This document shows, piece by piece, positions 37,647 through 48,967 of a stretch of 64,000 bases of DNA. The notes beneath the pieces are model-generated. The model saw only the letters and a list, made by a program, of their open reading frames with translations. It did not search any database and was not told the origin of the DNA. The stretch is from Mycolicibacterium baixiangningiae (GTDB lineage Bacteria; Actinomycetota; Actinomycetes; Mycobacteriales; Mycobacteriaceae), in assembly GCF_016313185.1 (NCBI RefSeq), contig NZ_CP066218.1:2356001-2420000 (forward strand), given 5' to 3'. A program made the position numbers and the translations under genes. The first letter of the stretch is position 1. Each line of letters starts with the position of its first letter.

Positions 37647-37652
37647 ATTATG
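37647..37652 (-). promoter_or_regulatory. Candidate -10 box of the fabD (FAS-II) promoter
   Basis: CATAAT on the minus strand lies about 46 nt upstream of the fabD start. A 17-nt spacing would place the -35 hexamer at 37670-37675, inside the MabR palindrome. Confidence 0.45.
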
Positions 37653-37667
37653 AACCTCGTCTTATGT

Positions 37668-37688
37668 TTTTGTAGCTACTCCACAAAA
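37668..37688. promoter_or_regulatory. Candidate MabR operator, TTTTGT-N9-ACAAAA
   Basis: A perfect 6-bp inverted repeat with a 9-nt spacer lies between mabR and fabD, 67 nt from the fabD start. The layout matches what I recall of the MabR-binding palindrome in mycobacterial fasII promoters. It overlaps the predicted -35 region, so MabR could change FAS-II transcription there. Confidence 0.6.
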
Positions 37689-37729
37689 CGGCATCCGAAG
37701 CGACCCCACCGAGATCTCGCCGCGACGTG

Positions 37730-39016
37730 TCACACCGTGCGATAGAGGTTGGGGCTGGCCGGTCGTACCGCCGGGACCTGCACCGATGGCTTGCTTGCGC
37801 GGCTGGACTGGGCCGCATGGCGGTGAAGTCGGCCGATTGTCGAGGCCACCCGCAGCACGTACGCATCCCGGGGCAGCGTGGGGTCCCGGCCCGTGAAGTC
37901 GGCGATGCGTTTCAGCCGGTACCGGACCGTATTTGGATGAACGAACAATTGCCGTGCACACGCCTCGATCGCGCCGCCGGCATCCAGATAAGCGTCGAGG
38001 GTCTCGGTGAGCGCCGGACCCGCGTCACCCAGGGGGCGCATCACCTCCGTCTCCAGCGCGGCGACGGCGGTCGCATCCCCGAGGAGTGCCCGTTCGGGCA
38101 GCAGTTCGCGGGCCGAGACCGGGCGCGGCGCGCCGCTCCAGCCGGCCACCGCGTTCATGCCTGCGATGGCCTCGGTGGCGGACAGATGGGCCGATGACAA
38201 CGTCGGCGCCGTCGGCCCGACGACCACCGGACCGTCGGCGAACACGCCCAGTAGCTCCTTGAGGAAGCGGTCGGTGGGGGACAGCGGGCCGCTGACGATC
38301 GCGACCAGCCAGGTGCCGTGCACGTCGGACAGCGCCGCCCGGGCGTGGCGGGTCACGACGTCGCGGACGTCGTCGGAGGCCAGGTCGATGCGGTCGGGGT
38401 GGGGCAGGCCGACGAGGACGGTGGCGGGCGCGGTGGCGTCCCAGTTGAGCGTGGCCGCCTGGGACTGCAGTTCCGGCCCGACGTCGCCGCGCACCACCGC
38501 GTCGACGACGTTGGCCTCCATCCGGGTGTCCCACGCGCCGCGCGCCTCTGCCGCATCGGCGTACGCGGAGGCCGCGGCGAACGCGAGATCGCGGCTGTAC
38601 CGCAGGATGCCCGCGGTCAGCGCCGTGACCTGTTCGTCAGAGCGCGCCAGCAGCGGCACCGCCTCTTCGAAGAACTCCATCGTGGTGCGCACCATCTCCA
38701 CCGTCTGGCGCAGCGCGATGCGGCGGGTGAGGTCCTGCGGGACGACCTCGAAGGCCTTCGCGGTGTAGCCGACGTTGCTCTGCGGGTTGCGCATCCACTC
38801 GACGAAGTTGACCACCGCCGTCTGCACCACCAGGTGCACGCTGGCACGCTGGCTGGCTTCCAGGCCGGCGAAGAACGGCAGCCGGTTCTGCATCGAACCC
38901 ACGGCCTCGGTGGCCAACCGGCCCGAGTACTGCTTCAACCGGCGCAAGACGGAGTCCGGCACGGTCTGCAGGACCTCGACCGTTGAGGCCGGCGGCACAT
39001 ACCGCTTGTCGGTCAT
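37730..39016 (-). CDS. mabR: FAS-II transcriptional regulator MabR (PucR/CdaR type)
   Basis: A 428-residue regulator with an N-terminal sensory region and a C-terminal PucR-type helix-turn-helix (about 373-400: 'ACARQLFVHPNTVRYRLKRI'). M. tuberculosis MabR (Rv2242) controls the fasII operon and senses long-chain acyl-CoA. It lies between aceE and fabD, as in M. tuberculosis, 72 nt after aceE. The C-terminal ~30 residues after the DNA-binding domain are a mobile tail rich in Ser/Pro. Confidence 0.93.
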   Translation of the reverse strand: MTDKRYVPPASTVEVLQTVPDSVLRRLKQYSGRLATEAVGSMQNRLPFFAGLEASQRASVHLVVQTAVVNFVEWMRNPQSNVGYTAKAFEVVPQDLTRRIALRQTVEMVRTTMEFFEEAVPLLARSDEQVTALTAGILRYSRDLAFAAASAYADAAEARGAWDTRMEANVVDAVVRGDVGPELQSQAATLNWDATAPATVLVGLPHPDRIDLASDDVRDVVTRHARAALSDVHGTWLVAIVSGPLSPTDRFLKELLGVFADGPVVVGPTAPTLSSAHLSATEAIAGMNAVAGWSGAPRPVSARELLPERALLGDATAVAALETEVMRPLGDAGPALTETLDAYLDAGGAIEACARQLFVHPNTVRYRLKRIADFTGRDPTLPRDAYVLRVASTIGRLHRHAAQSSRASKPSVQVPAVRPASPNLYRTV

Positions 39017-39088
39017 CCCTAAAACCTACGCCAAGATTCTGGCGGGTACCTCCAAGCCGCATCTGCTCGCGAAAGAGAACCGCGCCCG

Positions 39089-41878
<2,790 letters not shown>

Positions 41879-41917
41879 CTTCCGCTCCTTGTCAGGCGGT
41901 ATCGGTATGCCACGAAC

Positions 41918-41940
41918 GTGAGGGGTTTGTGGCTCCTCAC
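41918..41940. promoter_or_regulatory. Inverted repeat upstream of aceE, GTGAGG-N11-CCTCAC
   Basis: A perfect 6-bp inverted repeat with 11-nt spacer lies about 40-60 nt upstream of the aceE start. It could be a regulator site or simply a hairpin; nothing in the sequence identifies the protein. Confidence 0.3.
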
Positions 41941-42050
41941 GCGCGCGACACCTTCCATCCTTCCCCCATCGTGCCCCACTCGCACCGCTGGGGGCAGGTG
42001 GTCGCAATGAACCCGCGATCGGGCCGGTCAACCGGTAACGTCTGCAGACC

Positions 42051-42629
42051 GTGCTGATCGGTGGACGGCGCCGGGGGAGGCGACTGCAGGCGGTTGCCCG
42101 AATGCTCGGCAGCATCGCCGCGGCCGCCATGATCATCGTCGGCTGCACGTCGGTGACCTCGGGCAGCGGCCAGGTCGACCGTGAGGCGGCCCCGGTGTAC
42201 CGCGCCTCGGTCTCCGCCTCGATCGAGGAGTCGATCGCCCAGTCGAGCGCCAAAGAGTCCAAGCGGCAGGAGTCGCTGACCACCGCGGCCATCCACACCT
42301 CGTGCGAGGACCTCAGCAGTTCGAGCGTGGACGCGATCAACGCCGTCAACGCCTACGTCGACGCGGTCAACGACAGCACCGCCGAGGTGGCGGTGCGCGC
42401 CGGGCCTGCGGTGGATTCGCTCAACATCAGCGCGAACCTGGTCAGCAGCGGTATCTCCGACGTGCTCTCCCCGGAACTGCGTGACGCGCTCAACGCCTGG
42501 GTGGGTTCCGCACGCGACGTCGCGGGCACGATCATCCGGGATGCGGGACCCGATGAGTTCAACGCCGCGGTGACCCGATTGAACGACTCGCGGGAGGTGG
42601 CGCTCGAACTGTGCGACGCATCATATTGA
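42051..42629 (+). CDS. Lipoprotein/exported protein (Rv2240c type)
   Basis: A 192-residue protein with a basic N-terminus, a hydrophobic segment (about 15-30) and a lipobox-like IVGC, so a lipid-anchored Cys near residue 32 is likely. The mature part is Ser/Ala-rich and helical, with a pair of Cys (in 'TSCEDL' and the last few residues). The start is the GTG at 42051. It lies in the conserved place between aceE and the DUF3052 gene; function unknown. Confidence 0.78.
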   Translation: MLIGGRRRGRRLQAVARMLGSIAAAAMIIVGCTSVTSGSGQVDREAAPVYRASVSASIEESIAQSSAKESKRQESLTTAAIHTSCEDLSSSSVDAINAVNAYVDAVNDSTAEVAVRAGPAVDSLNISANLVSSGISDVLSPELRDALNAWVGSARDVAGTIIRDAGPDEFNAAVTRLNDSREVALELCDASY

Positions 42630-42742
42630 CGAACCGGGGCAGCGGCCGCACGTAACCAGTGGGGCACGTGCAACGATAGGGCTCGACAAGAACTGTGCTC
42701 GAGAATGTCCGGACCGGACAGCGGGCAGAAGGAGGACCGACG

Positions 42743-43168
42743 GTGGTGGCGGCGGCGGACGCCCCGAACTACGCCCAGCGAATGGGCATCGAAAACGATC
42801 AGGTTGTGCAGGAACTGGGCTGGGACGAGGACGTCGACGACGACATCCGGGCCGATATCGAGGACGCGTGCGGCGGCGAGCTGCTCGACGAGGGGGCCGA
42901 TGAGGTCGTCGACGTCGTGCTGCTGTGGTGGCGCGACGACGACGGTGACCTGGTGGACGCGCTGATGGACGCCATCACCCCACTCGCCGACGACGGTGTG
43001 ATCTGGGTGGTCACCCCGAAGACCGGCAAGCCGGGGCACGTCCAACCGGCGGACATCGCCGAGTCGGCGCCGACGGCGGGGCTCATGCAGACCTCGTCGG
43101 CCAATCTCGGTGACTGGATCGCCAGCCGGCTGGTGCAGCCCAAGTCCAAGGCGGCGGGGCGGCACTAG
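42743..43168 (+). CDS. DUF3052 protein (Rv2239c type)
   Basis: A 141-residue acidic cytoplasmic protein of the DUF3052 family. Two adjacent GTG codons occur; the first, at 42743, follows AAGGAGGA by 6-7 nt, so the upstream frame (42695) is unlikely. The acidic stretch '[14 protein letters not shown]' and a Trp-Trp-Arg motif are typical. Its stop is 2 nt before ahpE, so both share a transcript. Function unknown. Confidence 0.88.
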   Translation: MVAAADAPNYAQRMGIENDQVVQELGWDEDVDDDIRADIEDACGGELLDEGADEVVDVVLLWWRDDDGDLVDALMDAITPLADDGVIWVVTPKTGKPGHVQPADIAESAPTAGLMQTSSANLGDWIASRLVQPKSKAAGRH

Positions 43169-43170
43169 GG

Positions 43171-43635
43171 ATGCTCGACGTCGGCACCGAGGCGCCGGAC
43201 TTCACGCTCAAGGATCAGAACGGCCAGGCCGTCACGCTCAGTGACTTCCGGGGCGCCAAGAACGTGTTGCTGGTGTTCTTCCCGCTCGCGTTCACCGGCA
43301 TCTGCCAGGGTGAACTCGACGAGATCCGGGACAACCTGCCCACCTACGACAACGACGACACGGTGACGCTGGCGATCTCGGTCGGCCCACCGCCCACCCA
43401 CAAGGTCTGGGCGACCCAAAGCGGGTTCACGTTCCCGGTGCTGTCGGACTTCTGGCCGCACGGTGCGGTCGCGCAGGCCTACGGGGTGTTCAACGCCGAC
43501 GCCGGCATCGCCAACCGGGGCACCTTCGTGGTGGACCGGGCGGGCATCGTCCGGTTCTCGGAGATGAAGGGGCCTGGCGAGCCGCGCGATCAGGCGGTGT
43601 GGACCGACGCCCTGGCGGCGCTGCGCTCGACCTGA
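43171..43635 (+). CDS. ahpE: 1-Cys peroxiredoxin AhpE
   Basis: A 154-residue thiol peroxidase. The peroxidatic Cys45 lies in '[12 protein letters not shown]', as in M. tuberculosis AhpE; there is no resolving Cys. It reduces peroxides and peroxynitrite, with mycothiol/mycoredoxin as reductant in known homologues. It starts 2 nt after the DUF3052 gene. The tRNA-Val gene follows 46 nt later. Confidence 0.95.
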   Translation: MLDVGTEAPDFTLKDQNGQAVTLSDFRGAKNVLLVFFPLAFTGICQGELDEIRDNLPTYDNDDTVTLAISVGPPPTHKVWATQSGFTFPVLSDFWPHGAVAQAYGVFNADAGIANRGTFVVDRAGIVRFSEMKGPGEPRDQAVWTDALAALRST

Positions 43636-43681
43636 GGCGATTTCCGCCTGCGGCGAGCGGCCGGGTAGCCTGCCCGGCACG

Positions 43682-43756
43682 GGGCGTGTAGCTCAGTGGT
43701 AGAGCTCTGGTTTTACACACCAGCGGTCGGCGGTTCGATACCGTCCACGCCCACCA
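43682..43756 (+). tRNA. tRNA-Val (anticodon UAC)
   Basis: A complete cloverleaf: acceptor GGGCGTG pairs with CACGCCC, the D stem is GCTC/GAGC, the anticodon stem is CTGGT/ACCAG with loop TTTACAC (anticodon TAC), and the T loop is TTCGATA. The CCA end is encoded (43754-43756). It reads GUA valine codons. It marks the start of the accessory block. Confidence 0.95.
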
Positions 43757-44034
43757 TCGTGTCGGGCTGATGATTTTCGGAGAGTTCAAAATCCCTGTTG
43801 TGCCCGAGAGGGTATCGCCATGCTCCGCCGAGATCATTGTCAGCCGAGGGCGGAATTTGCGGACGCGCTTTTCGTAGCCGCGTCGGCCTGCTGCGTCATC
43901 AACGACGACACGAACTACCGACGGGCGTCGAAAACAATTCACCCGCTCCATTCCTGTTGTTTCAGTGCTGATTTATCGTCGCCACTTTATGGTGTTGCTG
44001 GGTGCTGTTCCCATCCGCGTGAGTGAGGACGAGC
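43757..44034. other. Intergenic stretch after tRNA-Val, lower GC
   Basis: This 278-nt region holds no convincing gene. Its AT content is visibly higher than its neighbours, with runs such as a Tyr/Phe-rich small frame (43820-44026) that I do not accept as coding. It probably carries the promoter of the protease-nuclease gene. Confidence 0.6.
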
Positions 44035-46155
44035 ATGAGCCGACGAGACGAGATGGCCGAGCGTCGGGTAGACGTGCTCGAGGCCGCCGCCGAGCGCTGG
44101 CAGCAAAAGATTTCCCAGGTCGATGCCGCCGATTCGGTCTTGCGAACGCATGGGCGCCTGGCTGCGACGAGCGCGGTTCTAGGAAATGCGTTCCTGCAGC
44201 GCGAAGAGCGCAAGTCATATGCGATACCGGAGATGTTCATTGCCGAAGCAATTATCGGTGACACCATTGATTTCACAGATACCGCACCCGATGAGACCGC
44301 AGCGAATGCCGGGAGGCCGGTTGCGAGAATCGTCGATCGGCTCGACAGCGACCAGGACCGCGCGGGATTCGCCACCGGATTTCTGGTCGCGCCACAACTG
44401 TTCGTCACCAACTGGCATGTGTTCGCCGACCCCGGCAACGCCACCGACTGCGGCGCCCAATTCGGCTACGAGGTCCGCGGCGGCAGCGTCGCCGACCCCG
44501 GGGTGACGTTCGATCTCGACCCTGACAGCTTCTTCATCAGCAACCAAGAACTCGACATCGCGATCGTCGGGGTCAGCGCCGTCGCGCCCGGCGCCGCACT
44601 GCGCGATCAGGGCAACATCGGTTACTCACCGGCGCCGGGCAAATACCTCGTCGGGAACCCGATCAACATCATCCAGCACCCCGATGGCAAGCCCAAGCGA
44701 TGGGCCGTCAGCAACAACGGCATCCGCGTCGAACCCGCCGACGACGACCTGTTCCTGCAGTACTTCACCGACACGCTGGCAGGCTCATCGGGATCGCCCG
44801 CCTTCAATCACGACTGGGAACTGGTCGCGGTGCATCACGGCGGAGTTCCACACAGCCGCAACGGCCGAATCCTCCGCAAGGACGGCACCCCGTGGTCCCC
44901 GCTGATGGCGGAGTCCGAGATCGACTGGGCGGCCAACGAGGGCGTCCGGATCAGCAAGGTGCACGCCTACCTTGCCGGTCTGCGTCTCACCGATCCCGGC
45001 CGTCGGGCGCTCCTCGATCAGCTGCTGGGCGTGGTTGGCACGCAACCCGTGCCCGAAGCCGCCGCCCGACCCCTGACACCGCGACCATCGGAGCAAATCA
45101 TGGACCGCCCCACGGTGAACGTCGTCGTCAACGGAACCGCGAACTTCTACCTCGATGGGAAAGACCACAGCGAGACCAGCGATGTCCTGACGACCCCGCC
45201 GTCACCTCTGCCGGCCCCCATCGCCGACGTCACTCCCACGATCGTCGAGAAAAAGCTGCGCTTCGATCGCAAGTACGAGGCGCGGCCCGGTTACGACTCG
45301 GGGTTCCTCGAAGGTTTCACCGTGCCCGCCCCGAAGGCGCCCGAGGATGAGATCATCCTGCGCGGCGGCGTGCCGTTCGTCCTCAACTATCACCACTATT
45401 CGCTGACGATGAACATCGAGCGCCAGCTGGCCATGTGGACCGCGTGCAACGCGGACTACGACCAGCGGAAACGCAGGAAGGCGCGCGAGGAGTTCGGCAT
45501 CGACACCTGGAAATCCGACCCCCGCATCCCTGACAGCAGGCAGCTCGAGGATACCGAGTTTTATGCTCCCGCAGTAAAATTCGATCGCGGTCACCTCGTC
45601 CGCCGCGACGATGTGGCGTGGGGAGAGACGGCACGGGAAGAGGAATTCGGCAACTCCGACAGCTTCCATTGGACCAACTGCACCCCACAGCACGAAGGGT
45701 TCAACCGCGACATGTTCGAGTACGACGGCCTGTGGGGGGCGTTGGAGAACCACATCACTCGTCAGGCACGGTCCGTGGGCAACAAGTGCATCATCTTCGC
45801 CGGGCCGGTTCTCGATCATGACGACCCGTTGCAGGACTTCGGCGACGAGATCGTGATCAAGGTACCCCGCAGGTTCTGGAAGGTGATCGTGGCCGCCGAG
45901 ACGCTCGGTGACGAGACCCGCCTGGGCGCCTACGGTTTCGTACTCGACCAGACCGAGGCGATCGAGAAGTACGGGTGGGAAAGCCGATTCAATGTCGGTA
46001 TGTTCAAGCAGCAGCAACGCAGTCTTGCCGATATCACCGGTTTGACGCGGGTGACGTTCGACGACCAGCTTTACGACGCCGATCCGCTGGGCCGCGTCGG
46101 CGAGGAGAGCGGGTCGCGTCAGTTACTCACACTCGACGACGTCCTGATCGGCTAG
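44035..46155 (+). CDS. Trypsin-like protease fused to a DNA/RNA non-specific endonuclease (NUC)
   Basis: A 706-residue two-enzyme protein without signal peptide. Residues ~95-310 are a trypsin-like serine protease with His128 ('TNWHVF'), Asp174 ('LDIAIV') and Ser252 ('GSSGSP'), all three in the right order. Residues ~350-430 form a Pro-rich linker. Residues ~445-690 resemble DNA/RNA non-specific endonucleases: 'DRGH' ends at the catalytic His520, and 'TNCTPQHEGFN' (547-557) with Trp567 and Glu571 supplies the metal site. The first 60 residues are a charged helical segment that could be a docking domain. The ATG at 44035 follows a weak GAGG; an alternative GTG is at 44023. Likely role: a protein cleaved or activated by stress that destroys nucleic acid, or a defence effector; this is inference. 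Confidence 0.85.
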   Translation: MSRRDEMAERRVDVLEAAAERWQQKISQVDAADSVLRTHGRLAATSAVLGNAFLQREERKSYAIPEMFIAEAIIGDTIDFTDTAPDETAANAGRPVARIVDRLDSDQDRAGFATGFLVAPQLFVTNWHVFADPGNATDCGAQFGYEVRGGSVADPGVTFDLDPDSFFISNQELDIAIVGVSAVAPGAALRDQGNIGYSPAPGKYLVGNPINIIQHPDGKPKRWAVSNNGIRVEPADDDLFLQYFTDTLAGSSGSPAFNHDWELVAVHHGGVPHSRNGRILRKDGTPWSPLMAESEIDWAANEGVRISKVHAYLAGLRLTDPGRRALLDQLLGVVGTQPVPEAAARPLTPRPSEQIMDRPTVNVVVNGTANFYLDGKDHSETSDVLTTPPSPLPAPIADVTPTIVEKKLRFDRKYEARPGYDSGFLEGFTVPAPKAPEDEIILRGGVPFVLNYHHYSLTMNIERQLAMWTACNADYDQRKRRKAREEFGIDTWKSDPRIPDSRQLEDTEFYAPAVKFDRGHLVRRDDVAWGETAREEEFGNSDSFHWTNCTPQHEGFNRDMFEYDGLWGALENHITRQARSVGNKCIIFAGPVLDHDDPLQDFGDEIVIKVPRRFWKVIVAAETLGDETRLGAYGFVLDQTEAIEKYGWESRFNVGMFKQQQRSLADITGLTRVTFDDQLYDADPLGRVGEESGSRQLLTLDDVLIG

Positions 46156-46429
46156 GTGTTCTGACCTGAAAGGTCAGGGACATTCGCAAGAGCTAGAAGC
46201 ACTCGCGCAAGCGCCACCACTGGCCGACGCGGTCGATGGAGCCGCAAGCCTGGCGAGGACGCCTAGCCACCCGCAGACGCGAATGGACGCCGATTCGGTG
46301 CACGCTCGACGTGCGTGACCAAGCGCCCCTTGTCGATTCACCGCTCGACTGCAGAGAGATGCTGGGCGGCAACGGCATCCCGACAAGAGCAGTCAAGTGA
46401 GCACTAAAAGCTGTCCTGAGGAGTTCGCT
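46156..46429. other. Intergenic region before the sigma factor gene
   Basis: This 274-nt stretch contains no gene I can support. A short Cys/Ser/Arg-rich frame on the minus strand (46174-46386) has no homology or ribosome site. It likely holds the sigma-factor promoter. Confidence 0.6.
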
Positions 46430-47047
46430 GTGACCATTTCATCCACCCGTGCGGCGACTTATCGAAGCGATACGACCGATCGGGCCGGAACCGTGACATC
46501 GTCCATGACGCTCCATGCCCGGTTCGAGCGTGAAGCCATACCCCTGATGGATTCACTTCTGCGCGGCGCGATGCGGCTCACGGGCAGCAGGCAAGACGCC
46601 GAGGACCTGCTTCAGGAGACGATGCTCCTCGCGTACAGGGGGTTCGGCTCGTTTCAGGAAGGCACGAACCTGCCCGCCTGGTTGTTCCGCATCATGCGCA
46701 ACGCATGGATCAACCGGTACCACAAGAAGCGCCGCCGACCCCCTGAGGTATTGATCGACTATGTCACGGAGCAGAAGATGGCCCCCCAGGCGTCGTCACA
46801 GGTTCGGCGCAGTGAGTGCTCAGCCGAAGTGGCAGCGCTGGAACGGATTCTGGACGACAGGCTGCGGAATGCGTTGATGGCACTGCGCGAGGAGTTCCGC
46901 GTGGCGGTCTACTACGCCGACGTTCGAGGCTATTGCTACAAGGACATCGCACAGGTCACGGGGACGCCCGCCGGAACGGTCATGTCGCGGGTGTCCCGCG
47001 GGCGACAGCTGCTGCGGAGGTCGCTCGCCGCGCCCGCGGGGGAGTGA
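46430..47047 (+). CDS. ECF sigma factor, SigH-like
   Basis: A 205-residue sigma-70 family (ECF) factor with region 2 (about 30-100: 'DAEDLLQETMLLAYRGF' and 'GTNLPAWLFRIMRNAWINRY') and region 4 (about 140-200: 'YYADVRGYCYKDIAQVTG...VMSRVSRGRQLLR'). Both resemble mycobacterial SigH. The GTG at 46430 is the likely start: GAGGAG lies 6 nt before it; a GTG at 46397 has no such site. The gene downstream is not an anti-sigma factor (no HxxxCxxC zinc-binding protein nearby), unlike the SigH-RshA pair. Confidence 0.88.
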   Translation: MTISSTRAATYRSDTTDRAGTVTSSMTLHARFEREAIPLMDSLLRGAMRLTGSRQDAEDLLQETMLLAYRGFGSFQEGTNLPAWLFRIMRNAWINRYHKKRRRPPEVLIDYVTEQKMAPQASSQVRRSECSAEVAALERILDDRLRNALMALREEFRVAVYYADVRGYCYKDIAQVTGTPAGTVMSRVSRGRQLLRRSLAAPAGE

Positions 47048-47078
47048 CGTCGTCGGTATCGTTGGTGCCGAACGCTAT

Positions 47079-48083
47079 TCACGCGGACCGGAGATACCGC
47101 ACGCCGAATCCTTCAACCGTATGTGGCACGTACGGCTCCTCGAGCCGGGCTCGCTCCTGCGGGCTCAGGCGCAGCGTGAGGGCTTTGACGGCATCCTCGA
47201 GGTGGTGGGGTTTCGTCGCGCCGACGATCGGTGCGGTGATCCCCGGCGCCGACGCAACCCACGCCAGGGCGACCTGTGCGCGTGGGACGCCCCGTTCGGC
47301 GGCTATCTCGGCGACCCTCTCGACCACTGTCCGGTCGGCGTCTTCGGTCTGGGGATAGAGGAACCGCGCGAACTCGTCGTCATCGGAGCGGCGAGTGTGC
47401 TCGTCCCAGTCGCGGGTGAGCCGACCACGGGCCAGCGGACTCCACGGCAGGATGCCCACGCCCTGATCGCGGCAGAGCGGGATCATCTCCCGCTCCTCCT
47501 CGCGGTGAATCAAGTTGTAGTGGGGCTGCATGCTGACGAAGCGTGTCCAGCCGTGCAGGTCGGCCGTCCAGAGCGCCTTGGCGAACTGCCAGGCGTACAT
47601 CGACGACGCACCGAGGTAGCGGACCTTCCCCGCCTTGACCACGTCGTGGAGCGCTTCCAGCGTCTCCTCGATCGGTGTGCTGTCGTCCCAGCGATGAACC
47701 TGGTACAGGTCGACGTAATCGACCCCCATCCGCCGAAGGCTGTCGTCGATGGCGGTGTTGATCGCCTTGCGGGACAGCCCCGCACAATTCGGAGCCTGAC
47801 GCCAGGATGCATACACCTTGGTGGCGATCACCACCTCGTCCCGTCGGGCGAAGTCTTTCAGCGCACGTCCGAGTATCTCCTCGCTGCTGCCCGACGAGTA
47901 TTCGTTGGCGGTGTCGAAGAAGTTGATTCCGAGTTCCACAGCGCGGCGCAGGAACGGCCTGCTCGCCTCTTCGTCGAGCGTCCAGGCCTGCCTGCCGCGG
48001 TCCGGTTCGCCGTAGCTCATACATCCCACAGCCAGGCGGGAAACCTCGAGGCCGGAGCGTCCGAGTCGAACGTAGTCCATCAT
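47079..48083 (-). CDS. Aldo/keto reductase
   Basis: A 334-residue NADPH-dependent carbonyl reductase of the TIM-barrel AKR family (YajO/Gcy1 type). The catalytic set is visible: Asp and Tyr in 'FDTANEYSSG' (near 57-62), Lys in 'IATKV' (near 86-90) and His in 'YQVHRWD' (near 127-133). The stop at 47079 converges on the sigma factor. Two adjacent ATG codons (48083, 48080) overlap the upstream DJ-1 gene stop, so translation is coupled. Likely substrates are aldehydes; not specified. Confidence 0.9.
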   Translation of the reverse strand: MMDYVRLGRSGLEVSRLAVGCMSYGEPDRGRQAWTLDEEASRPFLRRAVELGINFFDTANEYSSGSSEEILGRALKDFARRDEVVIATKVYASWRQAPNCAGLSRKAINTAIDDSLRRMGVDYVDLYQVHRWDDSTPIEETLEALHDVVKAGKVRYLGASSMYAWQFAKALWTADLHGWTRFVSMQPHYNLIHREEEREMIPLCRDQGVGILPWSPLARGRLTRDWDEHTRRSDDDEFARFLYPQTEDADRTVVERVAEIAAERGVPRAQVALAWVASAPGITAPIVGATKPHHLEDAVKALTLRLSPQERARLEEPYVPHTVEGFGVRYLRSA

Positions 48084-48874
48084 CTGCTCCTATCCAGCTC
48101 TGCAACGAACAGGTCAGCGAAGGGTCTGTCGGAGAACGGATTCTGGCCGGTGATGAGTTCTCGGTCATGCACTACATTGCATTCGAACGCGCCCCGCGAT
48201 TCCACCGCACCGCCCGCGGCGGTCAGTGCGTCCGCCGGGTAGAACAGCACCTGTTCGCCTTTGAGGATGTTCTGTTCGGCCCACTTCTCCTCTTCGTTGG
48301 AGAACACGGTCATCCGATAGCCCCTGTACTGCCAGCCCTGCGCGGCTGTCTGCGCGGCGTCTGGATCACCCTTGACGAGTGCTCGCCTGAACTCCTTCGC
48401 CCGAGGCATCGCGGCGGTCAGGGCGATGGGGCCGTGACACAGCAGCGCGGTCGGCTTGGACTCGGTGTGAAAGTGACGGAGCGCCTCCCCGAGGTCAGGG
48501 TCGTGCATCAGGTCGATCATCGGGGGGTGGCCGCCGGGCAGGAACACTCCGGCGTATCCGTCGAGCCCCTCCTCGATCGTAGAACGGATTGAGCGCGGGG
48601 TCCGGAGACCGGGGCTCGTCGCGACGAATTCGATCGCCTCCTCCAATGCCGTTGCGCTGCCGTCGAAGTAGTCGGCGTTCACGGAGAACTGTTCGACAAC
48701 CGGTGCGGTGCCCTTCGGAGTGGCGAGAACGGCCTCGTAGCCGGCGTCCACGATCGACCGCGCGGGGACGGCCAATTCATTGAGGTAGTAGCCGGTCGGC
48801 TCATGTCGACCGCTTCTCAGCTCGAAGGTGTGGCTGCTCGAGCCGACGATGAGGACTTTTCCCTTGGTGTTCAC
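48080..48874 (-). CDS. DJ-1/PfpI family protein (Hsp31/glyoxalase III-like)
   Basis: A 264-residue class-I glutamine amidotransferase-like protein. The nucleophile Cys lies in 'ALLCHGPIALTAA' near residue 146. The start chosen is GTG at 48874, because GGGAG lies 6 nt before it; the ATG at 48880 would abut the ribosome site. Hsp31-type members remove methylglyoxal or act as chaperones. It is co-translated with the aldo/keto reductase. Confidence 0.85.
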   Translation of the reverse strand: MNTKGKVLIVGSSSHTFELRSGRHEPTGYYLNELAVPARSIVDAGYEAVLATPKGTAPVVEQFSVNADYFDGSATALEEAIEFVATSPGLRTPRSIRSTIEEGLDGYAGVFLPGGHPPMIDLMHDPDLGEALRHFHTESKPTALLCHGPIALTAAMPRAKEFRRALVKGDPDAAQTAAQGWQYRGYRMTVFSNEEEKWAEQNILKGEQVLFYPADALTAAGGAVESRGAFECNVVHDRELITGQNPFSDRPFADLFVAELDRSR

Positions 48875-48967
48875 GATCATCTCCCGTTGTGAGCGAAGTG
48901 GATGGCGCCATCCTCGATCCAGAAGGTGACCGTTCACATCCGCCACCGGACAGTGCGATAGTGGGTC

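Noticed and set aside
41879..42349. Extended aceE frame upstream of the TTG
   Set aside because: The extension covers the intergenic region and the opposite-strand lipoprotein gene; the TTG has a ribosome site and the conserved N-terminus.
43820..44026. Small Cys/Phe-rich frame between tRNA-Val and the protease gene
   Set aside because: No ribosome site, no codon bias and no recognisable domain.
46174..46396. Short minus-strand frames before the sigma factor
   Set aside because: Composition is random-like and no homology is recognisable; no anti-sigma motif such as HxxxCxxC with helical layout.
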